A DNA stretch of 64,000 nt from DATDIC01 sp963777625. GTDB lineage: Bacteria; Pseudomonadota; Alphaproteobacteria; Acetobacterales; Acetobacteraceae. Shown here one piece after another: positions 7,628 through 15,844 of this stretch. The translations under genes and the position numbers were made by a program. Under the pieces are notes generated by a model that was given only the letters and a program-made list of their open reading frames with translations, was not told the origin of the DNA and did no database searches. Within the stretch, counting starts at the first letter, position 1. Every line of letters begins with the position of its first letter. Where the stretch lies: positions 1 through 64,000 of the forward strand of contig CAVZRO010000033.1 of the NCBI GenBank assembly GCA_963777625.1. The letters are read 5' to 3'.

Positions 7628-10021
7628 TCAATCCTCCACGGACTGTCGGATCAGCACTTCCCGTTTGCCCACGTGGTTCGCCGGCCCCACCACGCCGTCC
7701 TTCTCCATCTGCTCGATCAGCTTCGCCGCGCGATTATACCCCAGGTTCAGGTGCCGCTGGAGAAACGAGGTCGACGCCTTCCCTTCCCTCGCCACCACCC
7801 CCACCGCCTGCTCATACAGCCCGCGCTCGCCGCTATCGGCCCCCGGCAGCCCGGGCAAAGGCCCCGTGCCGTCGTCATCCTCCACCTCGGTGACCAACTC
7901 CACATAGGCCGGTTCGCCCTGCTCGCGCAGGAACTCCACCACCTTCTCCACTTCGTCATCCGACACGAACGGCCCGTGCACGCGAGTAATCCGCCCGCCC
8001 CCCGCCATGTACAGCATGTCGCCCTGGCCCAGCAGTTGCTCCGCCCCCTGCTCGCCCAGGATCGTCCGCGAATCGAACTTGCTGATCACCTGGAAACTGA
8101 TCCGCGTCGGGAAATTGGCCTTGATCGTGCCGGTGATCACGTCCACGGAAGGCCGCTGCGTCGCCATGATCACGTGGATGCCCGCCGCCCGAGCCATCTG
8201 CGCCAGCCGCTGCACCGCCGCCTCGATGTCCTTCCCCGCCACCATCATCAGGTCGGCCATCTCGTCCACCACCACCACGATGAACGGCAGCGGCTCCAGC
8301 GTCAGCGGCTGCTCCTCGAAGGTCGGCCGGCCGGTATCAGGATCGAACCCGGTCTGCACGCGCCTCGTGATCACCTCGCCCTTCGACCGCGCCTCCGCGA
8401 CCCGGTCGTTGTAGCCGCCGATATTGCGCACCCCCAGTTGGCTCATCGCCCGGTAGCGCCGCTCCATCTCGCGCACCGTCCATTTCAGCGCCGTCACCGC
8501 CTTGGCCGGCTCGGTCACCACCGGCGCCATCAGATGCGGAATGCCCTCGTACATCGACAGTTCCAGCATCTTCGGATCGATCAGGATCAGCCGGCACTGG
8601 TCGGGCGACAGCCGGTACAGCAGGCTCAGGATCATCGCGTTCACGCCGACCGATTTGCCCGACCCGGTGGTCCCGGCAATCATCAAATGCGGCATGCGCT
8701 GCAGGTCGGCCACCACCGGCGCCCCGCTGATCTCCTTGCCCAGCGCCAGTGCCAGCCGCCCCGGATGCCGCTGCACGTCCTCCGACGCCAGTATCTCCGA
8801 CAGGAACACCGTCTCCCGCTTGGCGTTCGGCACCTCGATGCCGATCACGTTGCGCCCCGGCACCGTCGCGATGCGCACCGCCGTCACCGACAGGCTGCGC
8901 GCCACGTCGTCCGCCAGCCCAATCACCCGGGCGCTGCGAATCCCGGGCGCCGGCTCCAGCTCATACAGTGTCACCACCGGGCCGGGCCGGATCTCCACGA
9001 TGCTGCCCTGCACGCCGTAATCCGCCAGCACGGTCTCCAGCAGCCGCGCATTGGCCTCCAGCGCCTCGGTGCTCGGCCCCGTGCTGGCGCGCGCCGGCGC
9101 CGGCTTCAACAAGGAAACCGGCGGGAACCGCCAGCCCGGCTCCGCGAGCGGCAGGCTTTCCTGCTTCGGTTTGCGCGGCGATATGCCGCGCGGCTGATGG
9201 ATGGTCGGCGCAATCGGGGCCGCAACCGCCGCGCCCGGCACCTCCACCCGCGCCGCCTCTCGTCGCACGGACGGCACTGCCGGCTCCTCCGCGCGACGAT
9301 GCCACAGGCCGGTCATGCCGGCCCCGGCCGTACCCGCCCGGCGCACGATCGACGCCGCGTTCCACCCGGTCGAGACCGAGAACCGCGCCACGCGCCCGAT
9401 AAACCGCCACCCCGCCTTCCACTCGGCGCCCGACAGTCCGAGCGCCAGCAAGGTCAGCGTCACCGCAAACGACGCCCCGAGCACCCATACCAGCACCGCG
9501 CCAGTCGGCCCCAGCAGGCCCTGTCCGGCGTCCAGCACCGCTGGTGCCAGCACCTGTCCCACCGCTCCTCCGGGTCCCGCCATGGTTGGCCAGGAAACCG
9601 AGCGCAACCGCGGCACCGCCTCCAGCGCCGCTGCCAACACCGGCATCGCCGCGCCCATCGTCACCAGCCGCGCCGCCATGCTGCCCAGCCCACGCTGCGA
9701 ACCGATGCGCCACGCCCACGCCAGCATCGCCACGCCGGGCAGCGCTCCCGCCACGCCGAACCCTTGCAGCAGCATATCGGACACCACCGCCCCCACCGGT
9801 CCGGCGAGATTCCTTGTACTCCGCGCCGTCGCTGTGTTCAGGCTCGGGTCGGACGGCGTGTAGCTGGCAAGCGCGACGAGAAGCGCCAGTCCCACCAGCC
9901 CCAGCGCCAACCCGCCCAGCTCGCTGGTACGCCGCTGCATCAGGCTGCGAATCGCCGGTGACGCAAAACTGCGCGCCCGCGTCGAGGAAATGCCGGGCGA
10001 GGATCGAGTCGTCGCGGACAT
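7628..10021 (-). CDS. ftsK: DNA translocase FtsK
   Basis: A septal DNA pump that moves chromosome termini at division. The start is set at ATG 10021 (797 residues): the frame runs further upstream, but that part lacks coding character and would cross into the divergent gene. Four membrane helices lie in roughly the first 200 residues. A Pro/Arg-rich linker follows, shorter than in E. coli, and then the RecA-like motor with Walker A GTTGSGKS (about 450-457) and Walker B VVVDEMAD (about 583-590). The C-terminal winged-helix gamma domain (about 735-797) would recognise KOPS-type sites. The gene is complete and diverges from the small membrane-protein pair at 10167. Confidence 0.95.
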   Translation of the reverse strand: MSATTRSSPGISSTRARSFASPAIRSLMQRRTSELGGLALGLVGLALLVALASYTPSDPSLNTATARSTRNLAGPVGAVVSDMLLQGFGVAGALPGVAMLAWAWRIGSQRGLGSMAARLVTMGAAMPVLAAALEAVPRLRSVSWPTMAGPGGAVGQVLAPAVLDAGQGLLGPTGAVLVWVLGASFAVTLTLLALGLSGAEWKAGWRFIGRVARFSVSTGWNAASIVRRAGTAGAGMTGLWHRRAEEPAVPSVRREAARVEVPGAAVAAPIAPTIHQPRGISPRKPKQESLPLAEPGWRFPPVSLLKPAPARASTGPSTEALEANARLLETVLADYGVQGSIVEIRPGPVVTLYELEPAPGIRSARVIGLADDVARSLSVTAVRIATVPGRNVIGIEVPNAKRETVFLSEILASEDVQRHPGRLALALGKEISGAPVVADLQRMPHLMIAGTTGSGKSVGVNAMILSLLYRLSPDQCRLILIDPKMLELSMYEGIPHLMAPVVTEPAKAVTALKWTVREMERRYRAMSQLGVRNIGGYNDRVAEARSKGEVITRRVQTGFDPDTGRPTFEEQPLTLEPLPFIVVVVDEMADLMMVAGKDIEAAVQRLAQMARAAGIHVIMATQRPSVDVITGTIKANFPTRISFQVISKFDSRTILGEQGAEQLLGQGDMLYMAGGGRITRVHGPFVSDDEVEKVVEFLREQGEPAYVELVTEVEDDDGTGPLPGLPGADSGERGLYEQAVGVVAREGKASTSFLQRHLNLGYNRAAKLIEQMEKDGVVGPANHVGKREVLIRQSVED

Positions 10022-10166
10022 GGGTCGGGAACACCTCTTCGTGCGGGACCACAAGCATAGCCCCGAACCGACTGGGAGTCTTTGAGATTCCATGCGGAAT
10101 TGCGTCAGCCGGACGATACCGGTATGCGTGATGCTTCCGCGCCACCCGTCGGAGCCACGCCGTATC

Positions 10167-10499
10167 ATGAGCCAGCCCCCGGCATCGCCACAGGGTCAGC
10201 GGCTGATCCACTGGGCCACGATGCTGGCCGGGATCAGCCTCGTGCTGGTCGTGGTGAACATCGTGCTCGCCATCCTCGATCAGAACGCGCAGGCCGACGT
10301 GAACCAGCGCCAGCAGCAGATCGCCCAGGCCGCCCAGCTCGAGGCCGTGACCAACGTGCTGGCCCGCGAGCTGCAGGCCCAGGCCGCCGACGACCCGCAG
10401 ATCCAGGACTTGCTGAAGCGGGTACAGCTCCCGGTCGCCGGTACGGCCGTGCCACCGCCGGCACCCGCGCCCGCGCCCGCATCCGCGCCCGAAGCATAA
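10167..10499 (+). CDS. Small membrane-anchored coiled-coil protein
   Basis: A 110-residue protein that I do not recognise. A short soluble start precedes one transmembrane helix (about residues 17-37, ATMLAGISLVLVVVNIVLAI). A Gln/Ala-rich predicted coiled coil follows (about 40-88), and then a tail of Pro-Ala repeats. ATG 10167 is preferred because the frame upstream contains no conserved-looking residues. It is followed after 11 bases by a second single-helix protein of similar design, so the two are probably co-transcribed and may form a membrane complex. It diverges from ftsK across about 145 bases. Any link to division is only positional. Confidence 0.65.
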   Translation: MSQPPASPQGQRLIHWATMLAGISLVLVVVNIVLAILDQNAQADVNQRQQQIAQAAQLEAVTNVLARELQAQAADDPQIQDLLKRVQLPVAGTAVPPPAPAPAPASAPEA

Positions 10500-10510
10500 G
10501 AAGCCATAAC

Positions 10511-10795
10511 ATGCCCGAGACAATCCGCCTCGAAGTGCCGGTTGCCTTGATCGTGGCCGCGTTCTTCCTGATCACAGCCTTCCAGACCGAGCGGCTGGTG
10601 CAGGAACACGGCAACCTCAATGCCGTCCGCGCCAACCAGGCGATCAGCCTGGGGCAAGCCGAAACGGTGCGAGGCCGATTCCAGTTGCTGGCCGGGGAAA
10701 CCGCGAAGCTGGCGGAAGCCGGCAATGCCGGCGCAAAGACTGTGCTGGACCAGCTCCGCGCTCAGGGCGTAACGGTGCGGCCCACAACGCCTTGA
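10511..10795 (+). CDS. Small membrane-anchored protein
   Basis: A 94-residue protein that I do not recognise. One transmembrane helix (about residues 9-25, PVALIVAAFFLITAF) is followed by a Gln/Glu/Ala-rich helical region that could be a coiled coil, ending at LRAQGVTVRPTTP. It lies 11 bases after the previous small membrane protein, and its TGA at 10793-10795 is followed by the ribosome site of the cupin gene. The three genes thus look like one short operon. The shared topology with its neighbour suggests paralogy or partnership, but the sequences are not obviously alike. Confidence 0.65.
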   Translation: MPETIRLEVPVALIVAAFFLITAFQTERLVQEHGNLNAVRANQAISLGQAETVRGRFQLLAGETAKLAEAGNAGAKTVLDQLRAQGVTVRPTTP

Positions 10796-10813
10796 TTGGC
10801 GGAGGACCCTGTG

Positions 10814-11239
10814 ATGCCCGACGATATCGCGCCGAAATCCACCACCGAGCCACGTCGCCGGCTGCTGGCCGACGCTCCCTCGCCGCCGTCCTGCTACCTG
10901 GACGTTCCGGGAATGCCCTGGCAAATCTCGAAATTCCCCGGCATCGAGCACAAGGTGCTGTATTCGGACCCGGCCGGCATGTCCGCGCTGCTGTTCCGTC
11001 TCGCGCCCGGCGCCGTCGTGCCGTTGCATGAGCATACCGGCGTGGAAATGACCTATGTACTGGAAGGCAGCCTGGAAGACGAAGAAGGTGCCTGCACCGC
11101 CGGCAATTTCGTATGGCGCCCGGCCGGCAGCACGCATGAGGCGCGAGCCCCGCACGGCGCCCTGATCCTCGGCGTGTTCATGAGCCCCAACCACTTCGCC
11201 CAGGGCCAGAAATTCTTCACCGCCGACCGCCCCGGCTGA
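10814..11239 (+). CDS. Cupin domain protein, ChrR-like
   Basis: A single-domain cupin of 141 residues from ATG 10814, which is chosen for its GGAGGA site at 10801-10806; a TTG at 10796 and a GTG at 10811 are in frame but less well placed. Cupin motif 1 is seen as PLHEHTGVEMTYVLEG, giving His, His and Glu metal ligands, and motif 2 as WRPAGSTHEARAP with the fourth ligand His. The fold resembles the C-terminal cupin of anti-sigma factor ChrR and of acetylacetone-cleaving enzymes. The metal and substrate are unknown. It is the last gene of the small operon starting at 10167. Confidence 0.85.
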   Translation: MPDDIAPKSTTEPRRRLLADAPSPPSCYLDVPGMPWQISKFPGIEHKVLYSDPAGMSALLFRLAPGAVVPLHEHTGVEMTYVLEGSLEDEEGACTAGNFVWRPAGSTHEARAPHGALILGVFMSPNHFAQGQKFFTADRPG

Positions 11240-11274
11240 TCCTGCGGTTCCGACGCAACGCGCCTCATCCGTCA

Positions 11275-11295
11275 TGCGCGGGCTTGGCCCGCGCA
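11275..11295 (+). repeat. Hairpin downstream of the cupin gene
   Basis: A perfect 8-base-pair stem, TGCGCGGG and CCCGCGCA, with a CTTGG loop. A short T-containing stretch (GTCTTTCTG) follows shortly after. It may end the cupin operon or be one of the interspersed palindromes of this genome. The lack of a real T-run argues for the latter. Confidence 0.5.
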
Positions 11296-11403
11296 CCCAC
11301 GTCTTTCTGCTGCTACGTCAAGAGCGGGACGACCGGGACGACTCAGCTTCCGCGATCGCCCAACCAACCCGCCAGTTGGCACAAATCCGCCCCGCCAAAA
11401 CCC

Positions 11404-11796
11404 TCACACCAGCTCCACCCGCGCGACATGGCCAGCCGCCGCGGCGAGACGACGGTCGCGCGTGAGCAGCGGTGCATCGAGTGCCTCGGCCAGCGCGACA
11501 TAGACGGCATCGTACGCGGTAAGGTTGTTTCGCAAATCCCACACCCGCGGCAGCAGGAAATCGTGCGGGTAACGGTGCAGTGGAAAATCCGCCAGATCGG
11601 CCAGCGCCGCACGGCCGCGTCCGCTGTCGATATCGCCATTCGCGACGTACCGACGGATCACTTGCGCGACCTCCACATCGAGCAGGTGCGGCGCATGCAG
11701 CGTATGCCGAGCGTCGAACAGCCATGTCTCGACCGCTTTCGCTGCCGGCGTCCGCAGCAGGGCTTCCAGCAGGGCCGATGCATCGACGACGATCAC
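11404..11796 (-). CDS. PIN domain toxin, VapC/FitB type
   Basis: A 130-residue PIN-domain ribonuclease, the expected toxin half of a type II toxin-antitoxin pair. Start GTG 11796 is fixed by the four-base overlap with the upstream antitoxin stop. The acidic residues of the PIN active site are visible: Asp5 (VVDASALLE), Glu42 (LLDVEVAQ), Asp96 (TAYDAVYVALAE) and Asp114 (LTRDRRLA). The length is normal and the frame is intact, so the toxin should be active. The RNA target is unknown; VapC toxins commonly cut tRNA or rRNA loops. Confidence 0.9.
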   Translation of the reverse strand: MIVVDASALLEALLRTPAAKAVETWLFDARHTLHAPHLLDVEVAQVIRRYVANGDIDSGRGRAALADLADFPLHRYPHDFLLPRVWDLRNNLTAYDAVYVALAEALDAPLLTRDRRLAAAAGHVARVELV

Positions 11797-12023
11797 CGGC
11801 GGTCGCGTTCGGCACGGACAGCCTGGGCCGGCGCCACCGAAAGGGCGGTTCCCACACGCTGTTCCAGGCGCGCCCGCAATTCCTCGCGCGTCGGCCGCTC
11901 GACCACCTGGCGGATCTCGCTGAGCAGATAATCCGAGAGAGACATGCCTGCCAGCGCCGCACGCGATTTGAGCTGGCGATGCAGTCCGTCGGGTACGTTG
12001 CGGATTTGGATCATCACTGACAT
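11793..12023 (-). CDS. FitA-like ribbon-helix-helix antitoxin
   Basis: A 76-residue antitoxin. The N-terminal ribbon-helix-helix is clear (MIQIRNVPDGLHRQLKSRA followed by LAGMSLSDYLLSEI), as in FitA and related VapB proteins. It would bind DNA as a dimer and repress its own operon. The C-terminal half is Arg/Glu-rich and is expected to wrap the PIN toxin. Its TGA overlaps the GTG start of the toxin, a typical translational coupling. ATG 12023 or the Met three codons later could be the start. A palindrome lies just upstream at 12038-12045. Confidence 0.88.
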   Translation of the reverse strand: MSVMIQIRNVPDGLHRQLKSRAALAGMSLSDYLLSEIRQVVERPTREELRARLEQRVGTALSVAPAQAVRAERDRR

Positions 12024-12030
12024 GGGAAAA

Positions 12031-12050
12031 GCATAAACACATGTGCATCA
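12031..12050 (-). promoter_or_regulatory. Candidate operator of the toxin-antitoxin operon
   Basis: The 8-base palindrome CACATGTG (12038-12045) lies 15 bases before the antitoxin start, within an AT-richer stretch of GCAT/ATGC half-sites. Ribbon-helix-helix antitoxins usually bind such inverted repeats upstream of their own start. The assignment rests only on position and symmetry. Confidence 0.35.
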
Positions 12051-12214
12051 CACGTCCAAACCCTCGCCCCCGCGCGCCCTCGCCGCCCGAACAACAAAAA
12101 ACCCCGCTTCGGCCCGCACACGCGCTCGGCGACGCCCCGCCCGCGTCCTTGCAGTGATATCGTGCGCCCGGCGCAGGTCCGCTGATCCTGCCGCGACACC
12201 AGGGGGACGAGAAC

Positions 12215-13807
12215 ATGCCCGGCCGCCGTACCGTCATTGTCCAGACCGCAGCGTCCATCGCATTGGCCGGCACCATCCGGCGCGGCATTGCCGCGGCACC
12301 GCCGCAAAAAATTCTCCGCGTCGTGCCCCAGGCAGAGCCGCAATCGTTCGATCCGGTCTTTGCCCAGGTGAACAACGTCACCATGCACGGCGCCATGGTC
12401 TACGACCAGTTGTTCGGCTGGGACGACAAGATGAACGTCCAGCCGCAGATGGTGGACACCTGGAAAATCTCCGACGACCGGGTGCTCTACACATTCACCC
12501 TTCGCCGCGGACTGAAATTCCACGACGGCACCGACGTAACCACGCGCGACGTGATCGCCTCGCTGAAACGCATGTTCGTGCGCGATACGCAGAACCAGAT
12601 ACTGGCGAACCTGATCGTCGCCTATAGCCGCATCGACGACCGCACGTTCACCCTGCAACTGAAGCAGCCTTACGCCTTCACCGAATTCCTGCTCGGCGGC
12701 AGCAATGGCGTCGTCGGCGCGATCATGCGGGAAAAGGACGCGCTGACGGATCCATACAAGCCGGTGCAGGCCCGCATCGGCTCGGGGCCGTTCCGCTTCG
12801 TCGAGGCCGAGTATGTGCCGGGCGCGAAAATCGTTTACGAGAAATTCACCGATTACCTGCCCCGCGCGGAGCCGGCCAGCGGCTTTGCCGGCGGCAAGGT
12901 CGTCAAGGTCGACCGTGTGGAATGGGTGATCATCCGCGACCCCTCCACCGCCTTCGCCGCGCTGAAAGACAACGAGGTCGACATGCTCGACGCGCCGCCG
13001 CTTGATCTTCTGCCGGTGGTGCAAGGCGATTCCAACGTCGTCATCGGCGAGGTATGGCCGCTGGAATCCTATGCCATGCTGCGGTTCAATTCGCTCTGGC
13101 CGCCATTCGACAACATCAAGGCGCGGCAGGCCGTGGCGCACGCGATGAACCAGGCCGATTACATGTCCGCCGCCTACGGCGACCCGAAATACTGGCACGA
13201 GTGCTACGCATTCTGGGTTTGCGGCAGCCGCAACGGAACCGAGGTTGGATCGGAAGCCTATCGCCACCCGGATCTCGACCTGGCACGCAAGCTGGTGCGC
13301 GAATCAGGCTACGACGGCACGCCCGTGGTGCTGATCGGCGGGTCGGATATTCCCGCCTATGAGCGCATGAGCCTGGTCACCGTCGATATACTGCAAAAGA
13401 TCGGCTTCAAGGTGGACCTGCAAATGTCCGACTGGGGCAGCGTGGCCACGCGCCGCCAGAACAAGGGTCCGCCGTCCAAGGGCGGATGGAACCTGTTCCA
13501 CACCAGCGCCAACGGCGCACAACTGGCCAGCCCGCTCACCAGCCCGTCCACCATTACCACCTGCGATGGCAAGAACTTCTATGGCTGGCCTTGCGACCAG
13601 GTGGAAGAAGATCTGCGGCTGCGCTACATCGCCGAACCAGATCCGGCCAAGCGCATGGCCCTGCTGCAGGACATGCACCGTCGATTATGGGAGGTGCTGC
13701 CCTACCTCCCGCTCGGTCAGTTCGTGCAGCCGTTCCTGTGGCGGAGCAACGTCACCGGCGTCCTCCGCTCCAACGTGCTGGCATTCTGGAACATCAGCAA
13801 AAGCTGA
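12215..13807 (+). CDS. ABC transporter substrate-binding protein, family 5
   Basis: A 530-residue periplasmic binding protein of the DppA/OppA family. The N-terminus (GRRTVIVQTAASIALAG) resembles a twin-arginine signal. The family signature is present as LRRGLKFHDGTDVTTRDVIASL (about residues 107-128). Members bind peptides, opines, nickel or sugars. No permease or ATPase gene is adjacent, so it must work with a transporter encoded elsewhere or with the Dpp-type system at 53.4-57 kb. That system has its own binding protein, which is clearly different. The IS4 element lies 74 bases after its stop. Confidence 0.9.
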   Translation: MPGRRTVIVQTAASIALAGTIRRGIAAAPPQKILRVVPQAEPQSFDPVFAQVNNVTMHGAMVYDQLFGWDDKMNVQPQMVDTWKISDDRVLYTFTLRRGLKFHDGTDVTTRDVIASLKRMFVRDTQNQILANLIVAYSRIDDRTFTLQLKQPYAFTEFLLGGSNGVVGAIMREKDALTDPYKPVQARIGSGPFRFVEAEYVPGAKIVYEKFTDYLPRAEPASGFAGGKVVKVDRVEWVIIRDPSTAFAALKDNEVDMLDAPPLDLLPVVQGDSNVVIGEVWPLESYAMLRFNSLWPPFDNIKARQAVAHAMNQADYMSAAYGDPKYWHECYAFWVCGSRNGTEVGSEAYRHPDLDLARKLVRESGYDGTPVVLIGGSDIPAYERMSLVTVDILQKIGFKVDLQMSDWGSVATRRQNKGPPSKGGWNLFHTSANGAQLASPLTSPSTITTCDGKNFYGWPCDQVEEDLRLRYIAEPDPAKRMALLQDMHRRLWEVLPYLPLGQFVQPFLWRSNVTGVLRSNVLAFWNISKS

Positions 13808-13880
13808 ACCCCGGCTTCTCCCAATTCAGCTAGGGGCCCGTCATGAAATAACCAAATCCACCGTCATTCCCGCGAAAGCG

Positions 13881-15217
13881 CATAGGCGCTAAAATAATGC
13901 TTGCATAGCAGAATCCGTTCCGATTCAAGCATCGGATGACGCCCGATTCGCTGCTCAACGAGGACTGGTCCAACATCGTCGATCGGCTCGGCGGTGCCGA
14001 AGCGCTGAGCCTGAGCGCCCGCGCCAGCAACGCCTTCCGGCGCGGCCGCGTGATCCCCAACGCGATCACCCTGCTGCGGCTGGTGCTCGCCTATTGCCTC
14101 GGCTCCCATGGCCTGCGCGGCACCGCCGCATGGGCCAGCGCGAGTGGTCTGACCGACATCTCCAACGTGGCGCTGCTCTATCGACTGCGCCAGTGCGGCG
14201 ATTGGCTGAACGCGCTGATCGGCCAGCTGCTGAGCTCTGCCGCGCCGAAGCCCAGCCGAGGGCGCTTCATCCGCATCCTCGATGGGAGCGCGGTGGCGCA
14301 GGCGGGAGCGGACGCCAGCACCAACAACAAGCTCTGGCGCATTCACGCCGCATTCGACCTGCCCAGCGAGCGCTTCGGCTTTTTCGAACTGACCGACCAG
14401 CATGAAGCCGAGCGACTGGACCGGGTGCCGGTGGTCAAGGGCGAGATTCGCCTCGCCGATCGGGTGTATTTGAAACCGGATCGCATGGCCACTGTGCTCG
14501 CCGCCGGCGCCGATCTGGTAGTGCGTGCCGGCTGGCGCAGCGCGCGCTGGCTCGAGGCTGACGCGACGCCGGTCAATCTGCCCCGCGAGCTGCGCAAGGC
14601 GGCCAAGCGCGGCCTGATCGATCGCAAGATCTGGCTGGGCCGCAAGAACGCATCGCCCCTCGCACTGCGTATGGTGGCGATCAAAAAGCCTGAGCCAGCG
14701 GCCGCCGCCGCCCGGCGAAAAGCCCGCCGGGAGGCGCAACGAGAGCGCTACCAAATCTCCACGGCGACGCTGATTGCCGCCGGATGGGTGATCCTGATCA
14801 CCTCGCTGCAAGCCGATGACTGGCCGGCCCAGGATGTGATGGCCCTCTACCGCCTGCGATGGCGGGTCGAGCTTGGTTTCAAACGGCTGAAAAGTCTGGT
14901 TGGCCTGCATGGCCCGCCGGCCACCGACGCGCGCTCTGCCAGACCGTGGGTGCTGGCTCATCTGTTGATGATCCTTCTGCTCGAGCCGCTTGTCGATGAG
15001 CTCGAGGACTCTCCCCGCTGGGCCTGCGCCGCCTGACCCGACCTGGCTTGTGGCGGGCGCTGCGCCAACTGATCGCCATACTGCTTCACGCCATCATGCC
15101 GCAACCGAGCGTTGCCCGCCTGCGACGATGTAGAGCGCGGCTCAGACGGCATCTGCACGAGCCGCCCCGACGAAAACGCCAATATCAGCGAATGGCACCG
15201 GTATTTTAGCGCCTATG
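13881..15217 (+). mobile_element. IS4-family insertion sequence, complete ends
   Basis: The element is 1337 bases long. Its ends are perfect 16-base terminal inverted repeats, CATAGGCGCTAAAATA at 13881-13896 and its complement at 15202-15217. It is flanked by a 10-base direct repeat CGCGAAAGCG (13871-13880 and 15218-15227), which is the target duplication expected for this family. The uninterrupted target sequence is still present in the repeat copy at 19.1 kb, where the duplicated 10 bases occur once. The single gene is a DDE transposase whose stop codon lies within the right inverted repeat. The sharp ends and intact duplication point to a recent insertion. Confidence 0.93.
13936..15209 (+). 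pseudogene. IS4-family DDE transposase, frameshifted near the C-terminus
   Basis: A cut-and-paste transposase. The main frame (ATG 13936) runs 366 residues. The first catalytic Asp is in RILDGSAVAQAG, the second probably in GADLVVRAG, and the Glu in the family signature YRLRWRVELGFKRLKSL. The frame stops at 15036, but family-like sequence (LGLRRLTRPGLWRAL...) continues one frame back to a TAG at 15207-15209. Joining them at the CCCC run near 15013-15017 gives about 424 residues, near the usual IS4 length. One C seems to be missing. All catalytic residues precede the shift, so some activity is conceivable; programmed slippage on the C-run is the less likely alternative. Confidence 0.85.
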
Positions 15218-15301
15218 CGCGAAAGCGGGAATCCAGCGGGCGGCGGTAGATTCCCGCTTTCGCGGGAATGACGAGATGACGCGGTTGTTTCCGAACAACT
15301 C

Positions 15302-15604
15302 CTAATCCAGCTCTTCCAGCGAATCGGCCCAGCGTTCCAGGCGCTCCGCTTCGTTGTGCAGACGGCTGATGCCACTGTGCAGCCCTTCAAGCTGCACACG
15401 ATACCGAACCACCGAAAGCCCGAGCGACCGGACGACGGTGTCCAGTTCCCCGAGCGCCCGACGCCACGCGGTCACTGCGTTGCGATGCGCGGTGACAGCT
15501 TCGTTAAGCTTCTCGAGCGCTGACTGCATTCGATTACGTTCGTCAGCGCGCCGGGAAACGCTGGGAAACGGTACAATCTCGGCCTGCCTTGGGCTGTAAT
15601 ACAT
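15302..15604 (-). CDS. Hypothetical coiled-coil protein
   Basis: A 100-residue protein that I do not recognise. From ATG 15604 (MYYSPRQAEIVPF) it is mostly helical with regular hydrophobic spacing. The repeated small/charged pattern (LEKLNEAVTAHRNAVTAWRRAL, then LHNEAERLERWADSLEELD) suggests a coiled coil over residues 25-100. An upstream GTG would add 12 residues. Its TAG stop overlaps the last bases of the split palindromic repeat, so the repeat may have altered its natural end. It diverges from the arylsulfatase across an AT-rich 240-base gap that probably holds both promoters. Confidence 0.6.
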   Translation of the reverse strand: MYYSPRQAEIVPFPSVSRRADERNRMQSALEKLNEAVTAHRNAVTAWRRALGELDTVVRSLGLSVVRYRVQLEGLHSGISRLHNEAERLERWADSLEELD

Positions 15605-15844
15605 GTCGGGCTCCCTGTTCCGCGGGGTGCCATTAACCAATCATAAACGATCGCAAAAATCGAGAATAATCTCGTCTCGCAATAGTATGCACAATATGCT
15701 GCGTCTCCTTGTCCGGGTCCGGCGTGTCGTTCTGAACGACATAACCGCCTATGCCGATTGGCTGATAGGCTCTAGCCTCACGCAGGTACGGCAAGGATCC
15801 GCCCTTGAGTCGGATATGGCTCGGGACGATCAGGAGAAAATGGA

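Larger units (their letters stand above)
13834..15303. repeat. Palindromic repeat unit, copy 1, split by the insertion sequence
   Basis: The left part (13834-13880) and the right part (15218-15303) together rebuild a unit of about 123 bases. It matches copy 2 at 19076-19197, starting GGGCCCGTCATGAAATAACC and ending GTTTCCGAACAACTCCT. The core holds two inverted arms (CATTCCCGCGAAAGCGGGAA and its partner TTCCCGCTTTCGCGGGAATG). The insertion sequence sits inside the left arm. Confidence 0.85.

Noticed and set aside
7673..9961. 762-residue plus-strand frame opposite ftsK
   Set aside because: His/Arg/Gln-rich antisense shadow of a high-GC gene; ftsK has all domain motifs.
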